From Vibrio sp. SCSIO 43137 (GTDB lineage Bacteria; Pseudomonadota; Gammaproteobacteria; Enterobacterales; Vibrionaceae), in NCBI RefSeq assembly GCF_028201475.1, contig NZ_CP116383.1, positions 1,426,001 to 1,490,000 on the forward strand: a stretch of DNA of 64,000 nt, in the 5' to 3' direction. The position numbers were made by a program, and so were the translations under genes. Shown piece by piece: positions 59,951 through 64,000 of the stretch. The notes beneath the pieces are model-generated. The model worked only from the letters and a program-made list of their open reading frames with translations, searched no databases and had not been told where the DNA came from. Numbering within the stretch: position 1 is the first letter of the stretch; every line of letters starts with the position of its first letter.

Positions 59951-60904
59951 ATGAAAATCGGTGTTATCGGAGCCGGAGCTGTAGGTGTAGGGATATGCAA
60001 TTACCTGTTAACTCTTGGTAGCGTCAGTGAACTGGCACTGCTGGATCTTAACAGGGAAAAAGCAGACGGAGAGATGCTGGATTTCAGCCACACCAATGCT
60101 CTCACGTTTAGCAAAAACACTCATCTTAAGTCGGGCGATGACTACGAAATACTGCGTGGAGCAGACATAGTGGTTATTACCGCCGGAGCTCAGATAAAGC
60201 AGGGACAGACACGATTAGATCTGGCCGAAATCAATAGTAGAATCTGCGTTGATATCGCTAAACAAACGGAAAAAGTTGCTCCGGATGCCATTCTTATTGT
60301 GGTGACTAACCCGTGCGATATTGTTACCTACTTTGTTGCTGCCAATACCAGTTATACCGCTTCTCAGGTGATCAGTTCCGGTTGTCTGATTGATACTGCA
60401 CGCCTGATGACCATTGTGGCCGACAAAGCCAGCATAGACCCTAAAAACGTATTTGGTTACGTGATTGGCGAGCACGGAAGCAACTGCTTCACACCAAAGA
60501 GTTTAATTAGTATTGCAGGGCAGCCGGCGGATTACTACTGCAGCAGTAATGGCTTGTCTGCTATCGACGCTGATGAACTATTGGATGAGGTGAAGCAGGC
60601 CGGTTTTGAAATCTTTACCAAAAAGCAGAACACCACTCATGGTATTGCAGCCAGTGTGTTCCGTATTATTCAGGCTATAATGATTGATGAGAAATCAGTA
60701 CTGCCGGTCGGTACCCTGATTCAGGGGCAGTACGGATTGAGTGACGTTGTGCTTAGTTTGCCAACCATTATTTCCCGCAAAGGCGCGGAGAAAATACTTA
60801 TCCATCCATTTGAACCTTCTGAAACTGAGCGTCTGAACGAGATATCCACCCAGTTGCAAAGTCATATTGCCGAGGTAGCAAAAAACACAGGTTTAATGAA
60901 ATAA
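59951..60904 (+). CDS. L-lactate/malate dehydrogenase family protein, atypical specificity residue
   Basis: A 317-aa NAD-dependent 2-hydroxyacid dehydrogenase. N-terminal GVIGAGAVGVGI binds NAD. Catalytic residues are kept: Arg of the mobile loop (QTRLDL), Asn in NPCDIV, Asp and Arg in LIDTARL, and His in GEHGSNCF. At the position that is Gln in lactate and Arg in malate dehydrogenases (Q102 in the common numbering) the residue is Ile (AQIKQGQTR). The substrate is therefore uncertain; a bulkier hydrophobic 2-oxoacid is possible. The start at 59951 follows GGAGAAG. Confidence 0.85.
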   Translation: MKIGVIGAGAVGVGICNYLLTLGSVSELALLDLNREKADGEMLDFSHTNALTFSKNTHLKSGDDYEILRGADIVVITAGAQIKQGQTRLDLAEINSRICVDIAKQTEKVAPDAILIVVTNPCDIVTYFVAANTSYTASQVISSGCLIDTARLMTIVADKASIDPKNVFGYVIGEHGSNCFTPKSLISIAGQPADYYCSSNGLSAIDADELLDEVKQAGFEIFTKKQNTTHGIAASVFRIIQAIMIDEKSVLPVGTLIQGQYGLSDVVLSLPTIISRKGAEKILIHPFEPSETERLNEISTQLQSHIAEVAKNTGLMK

Positions 60905-60983
60905 GTTACTCTTTTATATAGCCAATTAGCCTTGTGGTCAGTACACTTTAGGGTCTGACCTATTTTGTTGCGGAAGACCTATT

Positions 60984-62018
60984 ATGCCGATGTTAGATAC
61001 CCAGTATATTCCAGCCATCTCTGAACGGATTGACCAAAAAACCAAACCTCTGGGGGCGCTGGGACAATTGGAGAGTGTTGCGGCAAAACTGGCTTTGATT
61101 CAGAGTCAGGGAAAAGAAGAGGCAGTAACCTACATCGATATCAGCCGGCCGACCATGCTGGTGTTTGCCGGAGACCACGGTATTGCGGAAGAAGGGGTCA
61201 GTATTGCACCTAGTGCGGTAACCCAGCAGATGGTACTGAACTTTCTTAATGGCGGAGCGGCTATTAACTGTTTTTGCCGTACCAATGCTATTGAACTTAA
61301 GGTTATTGACGCAGGTATCTTATTGCCTGTTGAGAGCCCAGCTAAAAACTTTATATCTCAGCGCCTTGGTGACAGAACCAATAACTTTGCCAATGAGCCG
61401 GCGATGAGTATCGAAACCGTTGAAGAGGGGCTGGCCAAAGGTAGCGCATTAGCCAAGAGCTGCATTGAGCAGGGCAGCAATATTCTTATGTTCGGCGAGA
61501 TGGGTATCGGCAATACCAGCTCAGCGGCGGCGATTCTTAGTGCACTGTCCGGTAAAGATCCAAGTGTTTGTGTCGGGTACGGTACAGGCATCAGTGCCGA
61601 GCAGTTTGCTAAGAAAGTGGCTCTGGTTGGTAAGGGGGTAGAGCGCTGTAAAGGCTTATCAGCTAAGCAGGTTCTTGCAGAAGTAGGCGGATTTGAAATT
61701 GTACAGATTGCCGGTGCGATTCTGGGCGCAACAGAGAGCAATATACCGGTAGTCATCGATGGCTTTATTGCTTCCAGCGCTGCTTATGTTGCCAGCCTGA
61801 TAAACCCGCACTGCCGTGATTACTATATCTTTGCCCACCAGTCCCATGAGGCGGGTCATCAGCTACTTCTGGAGCAGATGCATGGTAAACCTTTGCTGGA
61901 TCTTGAGTTAAGGCTGGGGGAAGGTACCGGAGCGGCACTGGCCTTCTCACTGATTGAAGCGGCTGCTGAGTTCTATAACCATATGGCCAGCTTTGAAAGT
62001 GCCGGTGTCACGGTGTAG
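60984..62018 (+). CDS. cobT: Nicotinate-nucleotide--dimethylbenzimidazole phosphoribosyltransferase
   Basis: A 344-aa enzyme that makes alpha-ribazole phosphate for the lower ligand of cobalamin. Motifs: [72 protein letters not shown], and C-terminal [19 protein letters not shown] with the catalytic Glu. No other cobalamin gene and no cobalamin riboswitch was seen next to it, which suggests a salvage role. It follows the LDH-like gene by 79 bases. Confidence 0.95.
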   Translation: MPMLDTQYIPAISERIDQKTKPLGALGQLESVAAKLALIQSQGKEEAVTYIDISRPTMLVFAGDHGIAEEGVSIAPSAVTQQMVLNFLNGGAAINCFCRTNAIELKVIDAGILLPVESPAKNFISQRLGDRTNNFANEPAMSIETVEEGLAKGSALAKSCIEQGSNILMFGEMGIGNTSSAAAILSALSGKDPSVCVGYGTGISAEQFAKKVALVGKGVERCKGLSAKQVLAEVGGFEIVQIAGAILGATESNIPVVIDGFIASSAAYVASLINPHCRDYYIFAHQSHEAGHQLLLEQMHGKPLLDLELRLGEGTGAALAFSLIEAAAEFYNHMASFESAGVTV

Positions 62019-62165
62019 CAAAAGGCATATTGCTTAAAACCGCTTATTTGCCAAAGCCAGCTCACATATTTTAGATGTGAGCCATACTTTGAAAACAGAA
62101 CTTATTAACATAATCTACCGAAATTAACTGGTAAAAACCTGATGTTACAACGGAGCTCGTCAGAT

Positions 62166-63197
62166 ATGGTAAAACCTTTGTTTCGTCAATCCTTTCTATA
62201 CGATACTCTGGATTTAGACAATGAAATGCCCGCTCGTCAACTGGAGCTTGTGAGTGGTGCGAGCGTAAAACTGCTGCAGAGAGGGGTGCTTGAAGTCACT
62301 CCTTATGCAATGTCAGATAAAAGCAAATCTATTGTGATTTCCACCGGGATCCATGGTGATGAAACGGCGCCAATGGAGCTGATTGACAGCATCATCTCAG
62401 ATATTCTAAGCGGTGAACTGAAAATCACTGAACGTTGTCTTTTCCTGATCGGTCACCCTGTTGCAACCAACAGCCACGTCCGCTTTATCGATGAGAACCT
62501 AAACCGCCTGTTTGATGACAAGCCTCATTCCGAATCACTGGAAACCCGGCTGGCAGAGCAGCACAAGAAAGTAGTGACAGAGTTCTATAACGGCACTGAA
62601 ATGCATCAGCGCTGGCATCTGGATCTTCATTGTGCCATCCGGAAGTCGAGACATTATACTTTTGCTGTTAGTCCGAAAGTCACTAATGGTCTGAGCCGTA
62701 GCAGAGAACTGGTCAGCTTTATAGAGAAAGCACATATTGAAGCTATCCTGCTTTCCAATTCTCCGTCCAGTACATTTAGCTGGTATAGCGCTGAGAACTT
62801 TGCTGCGCAGGCGCTGACGCTTGAGTTAGGAAGGGTCGCGCCTCTGGGAGAGAATGACCTTTCTGTACTGGAGACGTTTGATAATGCACTTCGCGGGCTA
62901 TTGAGCAATAGTATTGACGCTTTAGCTGCAAAACCGCTGACGACTTATCGGGTAACACAGACAATCAAACGTCTGCATGAAGATTTTGACTTTAATTTCA
63001 GCGATGATGTAGAGAACTTTACCGAGTTTGAGCATGGACAGGTAATTGGTCATGATGGTGACAAGCTATTGTTTGCCAAAGTAGAGCATGAAGCGGTGGT
63101 TTTCCCTAACAGAAAAGTTGCGGTAGGGCAGAGGGCTGCATTGATGGTGTCCCCTGTTGAAACCCGCTATGAAGAAGATCAACTGGTCTACGATTAA
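62166..63197 (+). CDS. astE: Succinylglutamate desuccinylase
   Basis: A 343-aa zinc carboxypeptidase-like enzyme, last step of the AST arginine catabolic pathway. Zinc ligands and catalytic residues are in GIHGDETAPMELID and LDLHCAIRKSRHY; TLELGRVAPLGENDL contains the catalytic Glu region. Length matches the 322-345 aa family. The start at 62166 has GGAG ten bases upstream; an ATG eight codons earlier has none. The rest of the ast operon is not here, which is common in Vibrio. A hairpin GCTCACAT/ATGTGAGC lies in the upstream gap. Confidence 0.92.
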   Translation: MVKPLFRQSFLYDTLDLDNEMPARQLELVSGASVKLLQRGVLEVTPYAMSDKSKSIVISTGIHGDETAPMELIDSIISDILSGELKITERCLFLIGHPVATNSHVRFIDENLNRLFDDKPHSESLETRLAEQHKKVVTEFYNGTEMHQRWHLDLHCAIRKSRHYTFAVSPKVTNGLSRSRELVSFIEKAHIEAILLSNSPSSTFSWYSAENFAAQALTLELGRVAPLGENDLSVLETFDNALRGLLSNSIDALAAKPLTTYRVTQTIKRLHEDFDFNFSDDVENFTEFEHGQVIGHDGDKLLFAKVEHEAVVFPNRKVAVGQRAALMVSPVETRYEEDQLVYD

Positions 63198-63220
63198 GTG
63201 GTGTTAGCTTATTTAAATAG

Positions 63221-63256
63221 AAAAATGCCTGACTTTATAAGTCAGGCATTTTTTTA
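63221..63256. terminator. Bidirectional terminator between astE and the MazG-like gene
   Basis: Stem ATGCCTGACTT/AAGTCAGGCAT with a short loop, A tract on the left and seven T on the right. Confidence 0.92.
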
Positions 63257-63270
63257 GAACCTAGAAATCA

Positions 63271-63843
63271 TCAAACCAGAGTAGAGAGGTCGGCAGGGCG
63301 GTAGTAAACGGACTTAAGAACCTTTCCGGCACGTACGGTTTTACTTTCTGATACAAAATCCTTGGCACATTTGGCAATAACATAGTGACCTTTTTCTATA
63401 GCCATCAGTTTAATGCCCTGCTCAGCATAAAAGGCTTCTGTTTCCTGATATTCGCCGGTGTTGCGACACACTTTACTCATATTGCTTGAGTGTACTTCAT
63501 CCCAGCAGGGAACAAAGTCAATATCAAGGTTGACCGCGGCATTTAACAGGATATCAATCAGGTAACTGATGGCGATATTATCTTCAACGCGTTTCTGACC
63601 AAGGTGAACCAGACGGCCCATTAATACGTAAACACTGTCAACAATGGCATCGGCCTGTTCGATTTTACTGTCAGCCTGAGCAAGTTCTGTCAGCTCCTCA
63701 ATAATCAGCGAGGTGTGTAGCGTATCCAGCTTGTCATCCATAGATGAGGCGTCATCAACGGGCAGATCAAATGTGGAACGGAACTCTTCTATATCTTTGT
63801 AGATGTGATCGTAGATTGGCTGAGTCAACTGAGTAAGCTTCAT
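63271..63843 (-). CDS. MazG-like nucleoside triphosphate pyrophosphohydrolase
   Basis: A 190-aa protein of the all-alpha NTP pyrophosphohydrolase superfamily. The metal-binding EELTELAQADSKIEQADAIVDSVYVLMGRLVHLG has the E-E-x2-E ... D-x3-D pattern, at about residues 50-85. The C-terminal part (DEVHSSNMSKVCRNTGEYQETEAFYAEQG...KVLKSVYYRPADL) is as in phage- and host-encoded relatives. The substrate is unknown; house-cleaning of modified nucleotides is a guess. Single gene. Confidence 0.75.
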   Translation of the reverse strand: MKLTQLTQPIYDHIYKDIEEFRSTFDLPVDDASSMDDKLDTLHTSLIIEELTELAQADSKIEQADAIVDSVYVLMGRLVHLGQKRVEDNIAISYLIDILLNAAVNLDIDFVPCWDEVHSSNMSKVCRNTGEYQETEAFYAEQGIKLMAIEKGHYVIAKCAKDFVSESKTVRAGKVLKSVYYRPADLSTLV

Positions 63844-63933
63844 TTTTATCCCTGTGGTTTATCGGAAAACGGTAAAGCCAGCATTATAACCGTAACTTGT
63901 CGTCAGGTGCAGCAAAGCTGTCAGTTTTATAGT

Positions 63934-64000
63934 ATGAAAACTATTATTAACCTTAATCAATGTAAGGGTAAATGCGTATGTAAGCGCTGTTTTTATACAA
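63934..64000 (+). CDS. Possible cysteine-rich protein, N-terminal part
   Basis: A reading frame begins MKTIINLNQCKGKCVCKRC and runs off the window at 64000. Four cysteines in 10 residues (C-x3-C-x-C-x2-C) suggest metal or cluster binding if it is a gene. No clear ribosome-binding site precedes the ATG, so support is weak. Confidence 0.3.
   Translation, partial: MKTIINLNQCKGKCVCKRCFYT

Noticed and set aside
60905..60983. Possible cobalamin riboswitch before cobT
   Set aside because: The gap is only 79 bases with no B12-box-like conserved core.
62060..62082. Hairpin GCTCACAT/ATGTGAGC as a cobT terminator
   Set aside because: Perfect 8-bp stem but no T-tract on either side; function unclear, so not called as a terminator.

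Overview
The window is about 64 kb of chromosomal DNA from a gammaproteobacterium, most likely a Vibrionaceae member (Vibrio sensu lato). The evidence is a relV-type small alarmone synthetase beside ihfA, genes of the DUF3392, DUF3334 and DUF3581 families, a long-form PurC, PurR and FNR-type operators, and the thrS-infC-rpmI-rplT and pheST-ihfA gene orders. No tRNA, rRNA, CRISPR array, prophage or complete insertion sequence was found. Most of the region is core genome.

Layout. (1) 1-3919: end of a Yej/Opp-like peptide ABC transporter (permease, binding protein, two ATPases). (2) 3990-8604: YfaZ-like outer-membrane protein, a translationally coupled histidine kinase/response regulator pair, and a YdgA-like protein. 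(3) 8738-16117: serC, cydC, cydD, trxB and a DASS anion transporter. (4) 16363-21751: a disturbed region with a frameshifted sanA, a DUF3392 gene, and a direct tandem duplication of about 1.86 kb. The duplication gives a broken upstream hrpB copy and a truncated second DUF3392 copy ahead of the intact hrpB. (5) 22007-30544: accessory genes, including an unknown 125-aa protein, an orphan GlpV-like binding protein overlapping a family-3 binding protein, DoxX, purC with a PurR box, a SulA-like gene with a LexA box, a zinc-ribbon miniprotein, a Sel1/J-domain membrane protein, DUF2786 and DUF3334. (6) 30713-35739: ydiJ, an ICMT-like methyltransferase, DUF3581, a folded repeat element and yqfB. (7) 35913-39088: thrS-infC-rpmI-rplT, with a tRNA-Thr anticodon-arm mimic before thrS and an ATT start for infC. 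(8) 39181-45924: DUF1289, Rof-like, a 60-aa protein near an FNR box, a 31-aa membrane miniprotein, yliI-like, a hemerythrin-GGDEF protein, rlmF and a chemoreceptor. (9) 46343-52948: pheS-pheT, glgC on the other strand, ihfA and relV. (10) 53189-64000: tpm, purT with a PurR box, cdd-yohK-yohJ, sbcB, a TIP30-like SDR, an atypical lactate/malate dehydrogenase, cobT, astE, a MazG-like pyrophosphohydrolase and the start of a cysteine-rich reading frame.

Themes. Several genes are joined by visible operators rather than by operons: purC and purT by PurR boxes, sulA by a LexA box, the 60-aa gene by an FNR box. The translation genes carry structured leaders. Signalling is well represented by the HK/RR pair, hemerythrin-diguanylate cyclase, chemoreceptor, DUF3334 and RelV. 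The least explained items are the orphan binding-protein pair, the pseudo-receiver/cNMP kinase, the LDH-like enzyme with Ile at the specificity position, the long pheS leader hairpin, and the folded repeats at 16142, 21944 and 35206.
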